Positions 8,272 to 17,176 of a stretch of 64,000 bases of DNA are shown here, in pieces; position 1 is the stretch's first letter, and every line of letters starts with the position of its first letter. Below the pieces are notes generated by a model. It had not been told where the DNA came from. It searched no databases and saw nothing but the letters and a program-made list of their open reading frames with translations. A program made the translations under genes and the position numbers. The DNA comes from JAYOEY01 sp038120295 (GTDB lineage Bacteria > Pseudomonadota > Alphaproteobacteria > MPNO01 > UBA2964): contig JAYOLL010000021.1 in assembly GCA_038120295.1 (NCBI GenBank), positions 1 to 64,000 on the forward strand, written 5' to 3'.

Positions 8272-9387
8272 GTGAACCCGCTGGAAACGATCCTCCGCGA
8301 CACTATCCGGCAGACAGGGCCGATCCCGGTATCGGATTTCATGGCCATCGCGCTGGGGCACCCGGAACACGGCTATTACAGGAAAGCCGACCCACTCGGG
8401 CGGGTCGGAGACTTCATTACCGCGCCTGAGATTAGCCAGGTGTTCGGAGAACTCATCGGGCTATGGGCTGCTGTTGTCTGGCAGCAGGCAGGCTCGCCAT
8501 CTCCGGTCAGGCTGGTAGAGCTCGGACCCGGACGGGGTACGCTGATGGCGGACGCGCTCAGGGCGGCCATGGGCGTACCGAAGTTTTCCAGCGCGGTGGA
8601 AGTACATCTCGTGGAAACCAGCCCGGTGCTTCGCGACAGGCAACGGGAGGCTCTCGACGGTCACACCGTGACCTGGCACGAATCGCCCAACCTGGTTCCC
8701 GACGGGCCAGCAATTTTTATCGCCAACGAATTTTTCGACGCCCTGCCGGCCGACCAGTACGTTCGGACGGGCGACGGATGGAATGAACGACGCATCGATT
8801 TCGACGAGTCCTCCGGCGGATTCGTATTCGTCCTCTCGGAAGAGACGGCGGAACCGGGAACGATCCCGCTGGACCTGGACGACGCGCCGGTCGACAGCAT
8901 TTTCGAACACAGCCCAATTCGCGATGCCACGGCCTTGAGGCTTTCGCAACGCATCGCGGCGAACGGCGGCGCCGCGCTTGTTATCGACTACGGGCACTTC
9001 CTTTCCGGCCTGGGAGATACCCTTCAGGCGGTCAGGGATCACAGGCCGCACGATCCGCTCAGCGACATCGGCGACGCCGACCTGACGACCCATGTCGATT
9101 TCGCCGCGCTCTCCAGGGCGGCGAACGGCGCAGGCGCGCGTACCTGGGGTCCCGTGCCGCAGGGCGCATTCCTGGCGGCGCTGGGAGCGGAACAGAGGGC
9201 GGAAGCGCTCGCCGCTCAGGCAACCGCCCGGCAGGCATCGACGCTTGTTTCCGGCGTACGACGCTTGATAGCCGCCGACGGAATGGGCACCCTGTTCAAA
9301 GTGATGGCGATAACGCCCGCAGGCGCCCCGGCGCCGCCGGGGCTCGAAACGGTTTGGCGGACGGAACCCGGACTGCGACATGAATGA
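8272..9387 (+). CDS. SAM-dependent methyltransferase, MidA/NDUFAF7 family
   Basis: Class I methyltransferase of 371 residues, in the family of mitochondrial NDUFAF7 (MidA), which dimethylates an arginine of complex I subunit NDUFS2. Family motifs are GDFITAPEISQVFGE (46-60), the SAM loop VELGPGRGTL (82-91), and FIANEFFDALP. A GTG start at 8272 is used; it lies 12 bases after lgt and the N-terminal MNPLETIL suits the family. Its 3' end overlaps pgeF by 8 bases. That it modifies the bacterial complex I is inference from the mitochondrial homologue; no nuo genes are in the window. Confidence 0.9.
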   Translation: MNPLETILRDTIRQTGPIPVSDFMAIALGHPEHGYYRKADPLGRVGDFITAPEISQVFGELIGLWAAVVWQQAGSPSPVRLVELGPGRGTLMADALRAAMGVPKFSSAVEVHLVETSPVLRDRQREALDGHTVTWHESPNLVPDGPAIFIANEFFDALPADQYVRTGDGWNERRIDFDESSGGFVFVLSEETAEPGTIPLDLDDAPVDSIFEHSPIRDATALRLSQRIAANGGAALVIDYGHFLSGLGDTLQAVRDHRPHDPLSDIGDADLTTHVDFAALSRAANGAGARTWGPVPQGAFLAALGAEQRAEALAAQATARQASTLVSGVRRLIAADGMGTLFKVMAITPAGAPAPPGLETVWRTEPGLRHE

Positions 9388-10177
9388 GCACAGATCACAT
9401 CCTCCGGCGCTGGAAGCCGACCTCGTCGCGGGACTCCGGAATATCCGCCATGGTTTTTTCACGCGAAAGGGCGGCGTGAGCGAAGGGATCTACGCATCGC
9501 TGAATTGCGGCCCCGGGTCCAGCGACGACGGAAACGCGGTCGCCGAAAACCGCCGCCGCGCCACAGAAGCTCTCAAAGCCGACAGGCTGGCGACCGTATA
9601 CCAGGTACACGGAACCGATGTCGTTACGGTCGACGAACGCTGGAACCCCGACAACCCGCCGAAGGCGGACGGGCTTGCAACCGACCGGCCGGGAATCGCT
9701 CTCGGCATCCTGACCGCCGACTGCGCGCCCGTACTGCTGGCGGATGAAGACGCCTCGGTAGTCGGCGCCTGCCATGCAGGATGGCGTGGCGCGCTGGACG
9801 GCGTTACCGATGCAACCATCGCCGCCATGGAGAAGCTGGGCGCGCGGCGCGACCGCATCGCCGCTGCGATCGGCCCCTGCATTTCCCAGAAATCGTACCA
9901 GGTGGACGGAGAATTCCGGGATATTTTTCTGAATAGTGCCTCGGAGAACAGCCGCTATTTCCAGCCCGACGACGCGGACCGTTTCCGCTTCGATCTGCCG
10001 GGTTATGTCACGGCCCGGCTCCAAGCAGCGAAGCTCGGTGCGGTAACCTGGATCGGCGGCGATACTTACACAGACGCCGACTCACTGTTCAGCTACCGCC
10101 GGAGCACCCACAGAGGGGAAGAAGACTACGGACGCGCGCTATCGGCGATCATGCTGAGCCCCGGACGAGAGGATTGA
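9380..10177 (+). CDS. pgeF: Peptidoglycan editing factor PgeF (YfiH/DUF152)
   Basis: Member of the multicopper-polyphenol oxidoreductase-like family. E. coli PgeF (YfiH) removes misincorporated L-Ser from peptidoglycan precursors, and related proteins act on purine nucleosides. The 265 residues carry the metal-site residues H77 (YQVHGTD), C115 (TADCAP) and H132 (CHAGWRG), plus the N-terminal RHGFFTRKGGVSEGIYASLN signature. The start overlaps the methyltransferase gene by 8 bases, suggesting translational coupling. Confidence 0.93.
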   Translation: MNEHRSHPPALEADLVAGLRNIRHGFFTRKGGVSEGIYASLNCGPGSSDDGNAVAENRRRATEALKADRLATVYQVHGTDVVTVDERWNPDNPPKADGLATDRPGIALGILTADCAPVLLADEDASVVGACHAGWRGALDGVTDATIAAMEKLGARRDRIAAAIGPCISQKSYQVDGEFRDIFLNSASENSRYFQPDDADRFRFDLPGYVTARLQAAKLGAVTWIGGDTYTDADSLFSYRRSTHRGEEDYGRALSAIMLSPGRED

Positions 10178-10182
10178 GCGAC

Positions 10183-10251
10183 ATGCCGCACCTGATCATG
10201 TTCCTGGCATTCTGCTTTCTCGGCCTGGTCGTAAGCTGTGCGATTCTGTAG
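10183..10251 (+). CDS. Possible 22-residue hydrophobic peptide
   Basis: An ATG five bases after the pgeF stop opens a 22-codon frame ending at TAG 10249-10251. The peptide is almost entirely hydrophobic (MPHLIMFLAFCFLGLVV...) and contains VVSC near its end, which is lipobox-like. It overlaps the GTG start of the next gene. It could be a tiny membrane peptide, a coupling leader, or chance; there is no family to support it. Confidence 0.2.
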   Translation: MPHLIMFLAFCFLGLVVSCAIL

Positions 10252-11143
10252 GCCTGTCCGCCTGATCAGGGCCGCTCTGGCGGTCGTGGCGGTTCTGTGG
10301 GCATTGCTCCCCGCAGGATGCGGACCGGCGCACGGACCGTTTGCAGGTGCAGGAGGAGAAACCCGGTCGCTGGTTCGCCCATTGCCCGATGCCGCGGGCA
10401 TCGTCGTAGGTCCGGTATCGGGTGTCGGCGAACAACAGTCGCGTGCGCTGCGGGAAGCCCTGGTTGCCGCCCTGACCCGGCGCGAAATCGCCGCAGCCCT
10501 GTCCGGAGACAATCCGGCGATAAGGCGGGTGTCAGCGATGGCACGGATCGAGCAAGGCGCAGAGAACGAAAACCGTCTGCAGATCGACTGGATTCTTCTG
10601 GATCCGGCCTCCCGCTCGCAGAAAACGGTGACCTCATCGATGACGCTCCACGAAACGGCATGGCAGCGCCCATCGCCGGAACGGCTGACGGCGCTTGTCG
10701 AAGACGCTGCAACGGCATTCGCCGCCGCCCTGACGGAAGAAGCGGAAGGCCGGATCGTCTCTCCGGAAGCGCCGGTTCGGCTCTATCTCTGGCCCGTCGT
10801 CGGCCCCAGGGAACCGCTGAACGTGCAGCTTTTCTCCTCGTTGCAGCTGGCGTTGCAGGAGACAGGCATATCCGTCGTCGACCGGCTGGAAGAAGCGCAG
10901 CTGATCGTCTCCGGAGAGATATCTCTGGGGCAGGCGCAGAAAGGCTTGCGGCCGATTGAAATCGAATGGTCGATGCTGAAGCCCGATGGCATACAGATCG
11001 GACGTCTCCTGCAACGCAACAGGGTCGCGGACGCCCAGCTCGATACAGGATGGGCGACGCTCTCGCGCGCCGTCGCAACAGCGGTCGCCGGCAGCATCTC
11101 GGACGCCATAGATCGCCTGCCAGATGACTCCGTTCGCCGCTGA
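10238..11143 (+). CDS. Predicted lipoprotein of unknown function
   Basis: Protein of 301 residues with a type II signal peptide: basic N-terminus, hydrophobic stretch (ALAVVAVLWALL) and lipobox LPAGC, giving C28 as the lipidated residue. The mature part looks like two repeated alpha/beta segments. In the first, PDAAGIVVGPV is followed by an LREALVAALTRREI helix. In the second, RLYLWPVVGPREP is followed by SLQLALQETGISVVDR. This resembles periplasmic domains that bind or scaffold outer-membrane components, but no family is recognised. The GTG start at 10238 is the first that gives a proper signal peptide. It sits between pgeF and prs on the same strand. Confidence 0.75.
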   Translation: MRFCRPVRLIRAALAVVAVLWALLPAGCGPAHGPFAGAGGETRSLVRPLPDAAGIVVGPVSGVGEQQSRALREALVAALTRREIAAALSGDNPAIRRVSAMARIEQGAENENRLQIDWILLDPASRSQKTVTSSMTLHETAWQRPSPERLTALVEDAATAFAAALTEEAEGRIVSPEAPVRLYLWPVVGPREPLNVQLFSSLQLALQETGISVVDRLEEAQLIVSGEISLGQAQKGLRPIEIEWSMLKPDGIQIGRLLQRNRVADAQLDTGWATLSRAVATAVAGSISDAIDRLPDDSVRR

Positions 11144-11189
11144 GCAATGAGCCGCGCTCAAGAGAATCGGGTGTCGTTTACAGCGTAGG

Positions 11190-11212
11190 GGGGGCACTGT
11201 TAAATTGCCCCC
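11190..11212 (+). other. Hairpin upstream of prs
   Basis: GGGGGCA (11190-11196) and TGCCCCC (11206-11212) form a 7-bp stem with a 9-base loop in the 131-base gap before prs. No T-tract follows, so it may be a leader hairpin rather than a terminator. Confidence 0.3.
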
Positions 11213-11274
11213 GCACCGACAGCCACAAACGATTGTCTCAGGGACGGGTTTGAGATGATCGAGGGAAGATCAGA

Positions 11275-12219
11275 ATGAAAATTGTCGCCGGCAACAGCAA
11301 CCGACCTCTGGCGGAGGCGATTGCCGCCCATCTGAACCTGCCCCTTTGCAAGGCCAGCATCCGGCGTTTCGCCGATATGGAGAGCTTCGTCGAGATTGAG
11401 GAAAATGTCCGCGGCGAGGACGTGTTCGTCATCCAGTCGACGTCCTACCCGGCGAACGACAATCTGATGGAGCTTCTGGTCTGCATCGACGCGCTCCGCC
11501 GCGGATCGGCGCGCCGTATCACCGCCGTCATGCCCTATTTCGGCTATGCGAGACAGGACCGGAAATCGGGCCCCCGCACACCGATTTCCGCCAAGCTGGT
11601 CGCCAACCTGATTACCCAGGCAGGCGCCGACCGCGTCCTGACCGTCGACCTTCATGCGGGTCAGATTCAGGGGTTTTTCGACATCCCTCTGGATAACCTG
11701 TTCGCTGCGCCGGTGTTTCTGCGCGACATCAAACGGAACTGCGACCTGGACAACCTGATGATGGTATCGCCCGACGTGGGCGGCGTGCTGCGCGCCCGCG
11801 CCATAGCCAGCCGTCTGGAAGTCGATCTGGCCATTATCGACAAGCGCCGCGAACGGGCAGGTGTTTCCGAAGTCATGCACATCATTGGCGATGTAGCCGG
11901 TCGCGACTGCCTGATCGCCGACGACATCGTCGATTCCGCCGGCACGATCTGCAATGCTGCGGTCGCGCTGATGGACAACGGGGCCAAGTCGGTATCGGCC
12001 TATATTTGCCACGGCGTGCTGTCGGGCGGCGCCGTGTCGCGCGTGTCGGCATCTCCCATCGAATCGATGATCATCACCGATTCGATCATGGCCACCGAAG
12101 CGGTACGAATGTCCGAGACCATCCGGCAGATCCCCATCGCCCCGCTGATGGGCGAGGCCATCGCCCGGATCAGCGAGGAACGGTCGGTGTCCAGCCTGTT
12201 TGACTATTCCGCCGCATAA
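11275..12219 (+). CDS. prs: Ribose-phosphate pyrophosphokinase
   Basis: Makes phosphoribosyl pyrophosphate from ribose 5-phosphate and ATP, feeding purine, pyrimidine, histidine, tryptophan and NAD synthesis. The 314 residues include the ATP/metal segment TVDLHAGQIQGFF, the DDIVDSAGTI PRPP-binding loop and an N-terminal GNSNRPLAEAIA. Length and motifs are those of the ordinary bacterial (class I) enzyme. It is followed by rplY in the frequent alphaproteobacterial order prs-rplY-pth-ychF, all on the plus strand. Confidence 0.96.
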   Translation: MKIVAGNSNRPLAEAIAAHLNLPLCKASIRRFADMESFVEIEENVRGEDVFVIQSTSYPANDNLMELLVCIDALRRGSARRITAVMPYFGYARQDRKSGPRTPISAKLVANLITQAGADRVLTVDLHAGQIQGFFDIPLDNLFAAPVFLRDIKRNCDLDNLMMVSPDVGGVLRARAIASRLEVDLAIIDKRRERAGVSEVMHIIGDVAGRDCLIADDIVDSAGTICNAAVALMDNGAKSVSAYICHGVLSGGAVSRVSASPIESMIITDSIMATEAVRMSETIRQIPIAPLMGEAIARISEERSVSSLFDYSAA

Positions 12220-12330
12220 GACTAAAAACCCTCGCCCGCCATTTTGGCGGACGGTTCGTGCCGGCACCCCTGGAGGCCGGAGACGGATATTTTTGCCGGA
12301 GAAATCCGGCCCTTAAACTGGAGAATCGGC

Positions 12331-13011
12331 ATGGCTGATATTGAAGTCCTTGCCGCGCAGACACGCAGTGGAGCGGGCAAGGGGATCGCCCGCGCCGCGC
12401 GTCGCGCCGGCCAGGTTCCCGCCGTTATTTACGGCAACAACGAAGACCCCATCCTGATCACGGTCGAGAGTCGCATCCTGCGGCAGGAACTGCAGCGTCC
12501 GGGCTTTTTCATCAACCTCGTCGATATCGAGGTTGACGGAACGAAACACCGGGTGCTGCCGCGCGACACGCAGTACCACCCGGTCACAGACGTACCGATG
12601 CATGTCGATTTCCTGCGCTTCAACCCGAACCGCAGGCTGACGGTGGAAGTGCCCGTCGCGTTTCTTAACGAAGACGCCTGCCCGGGCCTGCGCGAAGGCG
12701 GCGTGCTCAACGTCGTGCGGCATGCCGTCGAAGTCATCTGTACGGCTGACTCCATCCCCGACGGGTTCGAGATCGACCTGTCCGGTCTCGCGGTCGGCGA
12801 CTCCATTCATGCCAGCACGCTGACGCTGCCTGCCAGCGTGGAGCTCACGATTACCGACCGCGACTTCACGATCGCCACCATCGCCGCCCCGACCGTCATT
12901 GCGGTTGAGGAAGAAGAAGGCGAAGAAGGCGAAACCGAAGAGGGCGCCGAGGGCGAGACCGAAGCCGCAGGAGACAGCGGAGACGGCGACGAGGAGAAGT
13001 CGGAAGACTGA
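12331..13011 (+). CDS. rplY: 50S ribosomal protein L25/general stress protein Ctc
   Basis: 5S rRNA-binding ribosomal protein in the long, two-domain CTC/TL5 form (226 residues). The start at 12331 (MADIEVLAAQTRSG) is preferred to an upstream in-frame ATG because family members begin this way and CTGGAG precedes it. The N-terminal L25 domain (about 1-95) contains GKGIARAARRAGQVPAVIYG. The second beta domain follows, and the last about 40 residues are a Glu-rich tail (EEEEGEEGETEEG), common in alphaproteobacteria. Confidence 0.95.
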   Translation: MADIEVLAAQTRSGAGKGIARAARRAGQVPAVIYGNNEDPILITVESRILRQELQRPGFFINLVDIEVDGTKHRVLPRDTQYHPVTDVPMHVDFLRFNPNRRLTVEVPVAFLNEDACPGLREGGVLNVVRHAVEVICTADSIPDGFEIDLSGLAVGDSIHASTLTLPASVELTITDRDFTIATIAAPTVIAVEEEEGEEGETEEGAEGETEAAGDSGDGDEEKSED

Positions 13012-13056
13012 TCCTGCTCTTCGCCGCGAGGCGCAACGCTATCCGGAGACGCCCTC

Positions 13057-13689
13057 ATGCTTCTGCTTGCGGGTCTGGGCAACCCCGGCGCGAAATACGC
13101 CGGCAATCGCCACAATGTCGGATTCATGGCGGCGGACGAGATCATCCGCCGCCATGGTCTTGCCGCGCCAAAGACGCGTTCGCGGCCGCATGGCATGTTC
13201 AGCGAAGGGATGATCGGCGACGAAAAGGCCGTCGTCCTGAAACCGCTGAGCTTCATGAACGAGTCCGGCCGACCGGTGGCCGAGGCGATGCATTACTGGC
13301 GCATCGAACCGCAGGACGTATTCGTGTTCTATGACGAGCTGGATCTCGCGCCGGGCAAGGTACGGGTCAAGCGCGGCGGCGGCGCGGCGGGCCATAACGG
13401 GATCCGCTCGATCGACAAGCATATCGGTAACGATTTCTGGCGCATCCGCCTCGGCATCGGGCATCCCGGCCATAAGGGCCGCGTGACAGGACACGTACTG
13501 CGGGATTTCACGAAGGCCGACCGAGCGTGGCTCAACCCGATGCTGGAGGCGGTGGCGGATGCCGCGCCTGTCCTGCTTTCGGGCGACGCGCCTGGTTTCA
13601 TGACAAAGGTCGCTCTTGCGACGCAGCCGGCAAAGCCGGCGCGCGAAGCGGAAGGCGCGAAAAACAACGAAAACCGAAAGGACCGCTGA
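13057..13689 (+). CDS. pth: Peptidyl-tRNA hydrolase
   Basis: Releases tRNA from peptidyl-tRNAs that drop off ribosomes. The 210-residue protein has the family motifs GLGNPGAKYAGNRHNVGF (with the catalytic histidine in NRHNVG), KPLSFMNESG, and DELDLAPGKVRVKRGGG followed by GHNGIRSI. Length is normal apart from a short basic tail rich in Lys, Glu and Asn. Its TGA overlaps the ychF ATG by one base (TGATG), so the two are translationally coupled. Confidence 0.96.
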   Translation: MLLLAGLGNPGAKYAGNRHNVGFMAADEIIRRHGLAAPKTRSRPHGMFSEGMIGDEKAVVLKPLSFMNESGRPVAEAMHYWRIEPQDVFVFYDELDLAPGKVRVKRGGGAAGHNGIRSIDKHIGNDFWRIRLGIGHPGHKGRVTGHVLRDFTKADRAWLNPMLEAVADAAPVLLSGDAPGFMTKVALATQPAKPAREAEGAKNNENRKDR

Positions 13690-14789
13690 TGGGATTTACC
13701 TGCGGCATCGTCGGCCTGCCCAATGTCGGCAAGTCGACCCTCTTCAACGCGCTGACGGCGACGGTTGCGGCGGAAGCCGCCAACTATCCGTTCTGCACGA
13801 TCGAGCCCAATGTCGGCCGCATCGCGGTGCCGGACGAACGCCTGAAAAAACTCGCCGAGCTTGCGAAATCCGCCCGGATTGTCCCGACACAGATCGATTT
13901 TGCGGACATCGCCGGCCTTGTCCGCGGCGCCAGCAAGGGCGAAGGCCTCGGCAACCAGTTTCTCGGCCATATCAGGGAGGTCGATGCCATCGTACATGTC
14001 GTCCGCTGTTTCGAGGACGACAACATCACGCATGTTTCGGGGCAGGTCGATCCGCTGGACGATATCGAGACGGTCGAGACCGAGCTTATGCTCGCCGACC
14101 TGGAAAGCCTTGAGAAGCGCAATGAAGGGCTCGTCAAGCGGGCACGCGGCAACGACAAGGAAGCGAAGGCGACGCTCGACCTGTCGGAGACGATCCTGGC
14201 AGTGCTGCGCGACGGCAAGGCCGCCCGGACCGTACGGCCGAACGACGACGAACAGGCGCGGCTGTTTCGGGGCCTGCAGCTGCTGACGGCGAAGCCGGTG
14301 CTATATGTCTGTAATGTCGACGAGGGCTCGGCGGCGGACGGTAATGACCTGTCAGCCCGCGTCGCGGAATATGCCGGGACGCAGGGCGCAGCCCATGTCG
14401 TCGTATCGGCGGCGATCGAAGCGGAGGTCGCCCAGCTCGCCGATGACGAAAAAGCGGAATTCCTTGAGGAGCTGGGCCTGTCGGAAACGGGGCTCGCCCG
14501 CGTGATCCGCGCCGGATACGAGCTTCTGGGGCTGATCACCTATTTTACCGCCGGTCCCAAGGAAGCCCGCGCCTGGACGATCCGGAACGGGACCAAAGGC
14601 GCGCAGGCCGCGGGCGTCATCCACAGCGATTTCGAACGCGGTTTCATCGCGGCGGAAACGATTTCCTACGACGACTATAACGCCTGCAACGGAGAGGCCG
14701 GCGCCAAGGAAGCCGGCAAGATGCGCCAGGAAGGACGCGACTACGTCGTCAAGGACGGCGACGTAGTTTTATTTCGGTTTAATGTATGA
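13689..14789 (+). CDS. ychF: Redox-regulated ATPase YchF (Obg-like)
   Basis: P-loop NTPase that, unlike most TRAFAC GTPases, prefers ATP; it associates with ribosomes and affects oxidative-stress responses. From the ATG at 13689 it has 366 residues. Motifs are the Walker A GLPNVGKS (8-15), the switch/G3 region DIAGLVRGASKGEGLGNQFL, and NVDE in place of the GTPase NKxD motif, which is typical of YchF. The C-terminal TGS domain (LITYFTAGPKEARAWTIRNG) is intact. The start is fixed by the overlap with pth. Confidence 0.96.
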   Translation: MGFTCGIVGLPNVGKSTLFNALTATVAAEAANYPFCTIEPNVGRIAVPDERLKKLAELAKSARIVPTQIDFADIAGLVRGASKGEGLGNQFLGHIREVDAIVHVVRCFEDDNITHVSGQVDPLDDIETVETELMLADLESLEKRNEGLVKRARGNDKEAKATLDLSETILAVLRDGKAARTVRPNDDEQARLFRGLQLLTAKPVLYVCNVDEGSAADGNDLSARVAEYAGTQGAAHVVVSAAIEAEVAQLADDEKAEFLEELGLSETGLARVIRAGYELLGLITYFTAGPKEARAWTIRNGTKGAQAAGVIHSDFERGFIAAETISYDDYNACNGEAGAKEAGKMRQEGRDYVVKDGDVVLFRFNV

Positions 14790-14798
14790 CGGACTCGC

Positions 14799-16139
14799 TC
14801 AACTCCCCGGCGACGCGGGTTTCAGGTTTAACACCTCAAGCGCTTCGGCAATCGGAACGAACAGATTCAGCGCTTGGGCGTGCTGGCCGACAATACTGGC
14901 AACGCTAATCCCGAGGACATTGCCATATGCATCAAGCAAGGGACCACCGCTGTTGCCTGGCGAAATGCTCGCATCCGATTGAATGAACGACAGTCCGGTC
15001 CGGGGGTCGGCCCTTATGGCGCTGACGACGCCCGAAGTAACGGTGGACTGAAGACCTTCCTGCAACGGCGTTCCGACGACATAAACGCGTTCCGTCGGCT
15101 TGGGCGCGTCGAGGCGAAGAGGCAGGAAGGATGGAAAACGAAGAGCAACACGCACGAGAGCTACATCCCGCAAAGCGCTTCGGGCGACCACCCTGCCTTC
15201 TGCAAGCAGGCCGTTGTTGAGTACAACGCTGACGCGTTCCGACTGGCCGACAACATGTTCGTTTGTCAGGATAAGACCGTCCTCGCTGATTGCGAAACCG
15301 GACCCATGGGAAGCGCCGAGCCGAACCGTGACAACTGCCGGCAGCACCTGTCCGATCCCCCGCGCCAGAGGTCTGTCGCTAACCTTTTTGCCGACAAAAC
15401 TCATGCTAGCGGGCTTGACTGGAGCTTTGGTCGAAGCGCTTTTTCCGGAAGCGATTCTTACGAAACGCGAGTCCGCCAGCATGCCCTCCGCGGCATGGGC
15501 GAACGCCTCGTGAAAGGCCAGAATGATACCGTCGCGCTTGGACTGAACCTGCTTGTAATAACCCCTGGTCGGCAGTCTGAGGATTTCGCGCTGCTGTAGG
15601 CTGGAAAACACCGTCCACTCGACCTCCACATACATTTCGCCCGAAAAACGGTCCTGCGGCCGACCATCCCACCAGTGATGCGCTTCGCAGAAATTACCGA
15701 GAATTTTCGTTATTCTCGCATCCAGAAGATATTCTGCGGACTGCGCCGCCTTGGAGCGCTGGAACAAGCGAGCGGGGTCGCCGACAACGTTCAACCCCGT
15801 GGCCCTTGTAGCCCGATAGAAGACCTCGCCGAGTTCGGTACTCCAGTTCCCCAGATACGAGCTTCCCGCCGACCATTCGATCACGGAATTGTTCCGGTGC
15901 CGGGCATTGCAGAACGTTCCTTCCGTCCCCGGAACACCGTTCATTGGAAAATGGGCGATCGGCGTTCCGCGCCTTATATTTGCGACTACTCCCTCTAGCG
16001 CAAATGATGGTAAAGCGCTTTGGCTGTTCTCAAGCTGCAACGCTCCTGTCTGGGAAACTCTCGGTATTTCCATACGGGAAGTCAGATTGCATCCCGATGC
16101 CAGAACCCCCAGCCCTAGCCATAACAGACCAGCTTTCAT
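14799..16139 (-). CDS. Lipoprotein trypsin-like serine protease with an unknown N-terminal domain
   Basis: Secreted protease of 446 residues. The signal peptide ends in lipobox LASGC (C17), so it is anchored to a membrane. The C-terminal third (about 260-435) is a chymotrypsin-fold DegP-like domain with the triad H295 (LTNEHVV), D325 (RDVALV) and S397 (SPGNSGGPL). No PDZ domain follows. Residues about 45-235 form a separate domain that I do not recognise, with WSAGSSYLGNWSTELGEVF and FHEAFAHAAEGML. The neighbours do not suggest a substrate. It ends 10 bases from ychF, tail-to-tail. Confidence 0.85.
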   Translation of the reverse strand: MKAGLLWLGLGVLASGCNLTSRMEIPRVSQTGALQLENSQSALPSFALEGVVANIRRGTPIAHFPMNGVPGTEGTFCNARHRNNSVIEWSAGSSYLGNWSTELGEVFYRATRATGLNVVGDPARLFQRSKAAQSAEYLLDARITKILGNFCEAHHWWDGRPQDRFSGEMYVEVEWTVFSSLQQREILRLPTRGYYKQVQSKRDGIILAFHEAFAHAAEGMLADSRFVRIASGKSASTKAPVKPASMSFVGKKVSDRPLARGIGQVLPAVVTVRLGASHGSGFAISEDGLILTNEHVVGQSERVSVVLNNGLLAEGRVVARSALRDVALVRVALRFPSFLPLRLDAPKPTERVYVVGTPLQEGLQSTVTSGVVSAIRADPRTGLSFIQSDASISPGNSGGPLLDAYGNVLGISVASIVGQHAQALNLFVPIAEALEVLNLKPASPGS

Positions 16140-16219
16140 GTTCGCTCTCCATCCGTGCGTTCCATGCGCACTGACCCTGGATATCGGTGATTCTCTAAAT
16201 CGTAGAATTAATAATCATA

Positions 16220-16250
16220 AATATACCTTAAGGTGGTACCCGGCCGTCAA
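16220..16250 (-). promoter_or_regulatory. Weak promoter candidate for the lipoprotein protease
   Basis: On the minus strand TTGACG (16250-16245) is followed, after a long 19-base spacer, by TATATT (16225-16220), inside an A+T-rich stretch (about 16190-16260) unusual for this window. The rest of the 251-base divergent gap to the dienelactone hydrolase shows nothing else recognisable. Confidence 0.28.
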
Positions 16251-16390
16251 ATTTATAGGAATGACAGCCTATTTCGCTGATCGACACCGCGTTGCGCGCC
16301 CTGTCATAAGACGATAAAACCTTCCCGATATTTTGGCGCTCGTCCAAATGAGGGCGAGCGATTTCTCGTAATCGAACCAGGGAGAAGACA

Positions 16391-17062
16391 ATGGGAAGCA
16401 TGATCGAACTGACCACAAGCGACGGCCATACGCTGGGCGCCTACAAGGCTGAACCGTCGGGCACGCCCAAGGGCGGCGTTGTCGTCATTCAGGAGATCTT
16501 CGGCGTCAACCAGCACATCAAGAACGTCGCCGACCAGTATGCGGCCGCCGGCTATCTGGCGATCGCGCCGGCGTTGTTCGACCGCGTCGAGAAGGGCCTC
16601 GAGCTCGGCTACGGCCAGGAAGATTTCGGCAAGGGCCGCGATACCCGCGGCGCTTTGGACAATAACGGCATTCAGGCCGACGTTCAGGCCTCGATCAACG
16701 AGGCGTCGTCGGCCGGCAAGGTCGGGGTGGTCGGGTACTGTTTCGGCGGGTTCGTCACCTGGCTTGCGGCAACAAGCTGTGACGGCGTCTCCGCGGCATC
16801 CTGCTATTACGGCGGCGGCATCCACGCCATGAAGGACGCCACCCCGAAATGCCCGGTGCAGTTCCATTTCGGTGACAAGGACGGCGGCATTCCGCTCAGC
16901 CAGGTCTCCGACATCAAGGAAGCGCAGCCCGATGTCCCCTGCTTCGTTTACGACGATGCGGGTCACGGCTTCTGCTGCGACGACCGCGAAAGCTTCAACG
17001 CCGGCGCGTGCCAGCGTGCCCGTGAACGGACGCTTGCACTTTTCGGCGAGAATGTCGGCTGA
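16391..17062 (+). CDS. Dienelactone hydrolase family protein
   Basis: Alpha/beta hydrolase of 223 residues, normal for the family. The nucleophile is a cysteine, C117 in VGYCFGG, as in true dienelactone hydrolases. D164 (FGDKDGGIP) and H192 (DDAGHGFCC) complete the triad, and E36 in VVIQEIFGVN is the conserved glutamate that activates the cysteine. The family opens lactone rings such as dienelactone in chlorocatechol degradation, but most genomic members have unknown substrates. No chlorocatechol genes are adjacent. A strong terminator follows, so it is probably monocistronic. Confidence 0.92.
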   Translation: MGSMIELTTSDGHTLGAYKAEPSGTPKGGVVVIQEIFGVNQHIKNVADQYAAAGYLAIAPALFDRVEKGLELGYGQEDFGKGRDTRGALDNNGIQADVQASINEASSAGKVGVVGYCFGGFVTWLAATSCDGVSAASCYYGGGIHAMKDATPKCPVQFHFGDKDGGIPLSQVSDIKEAQPDVPCFVYDDAGHGFCCDDRESFNAGACQRARERTLALFGENVG

Positions 17063-17086
17063 TATCGGCAACAACCGAAAACAAAG

Positions 17087-17118
17087 AAAACCCCGGGCTT
17101 TGCCCGGGGTTTTTTTTG
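17087..17118 (+). terminator. Rho-independent terminator after the dienelactone hydrolase
   Basis: CCCCGGGC-TTT-GCCCGGGG gives an 8-bp perfect stem followed by an uninterrupted run of eight T, with an A-run on the 5' side. Confidence 0.92.
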
Positions 17119-17176
17119 TCGGGGAAATGGCGCAAATTTAGAAATTGATAAGGTTAATGGAAGATTCTATCGGCAG

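Noticed and set aside
12236..12250. CCGCC-ATTTT-GGCGG hairpin after prs as a terminator
   Set aside because: The stem is only five bases and has no T-tract.
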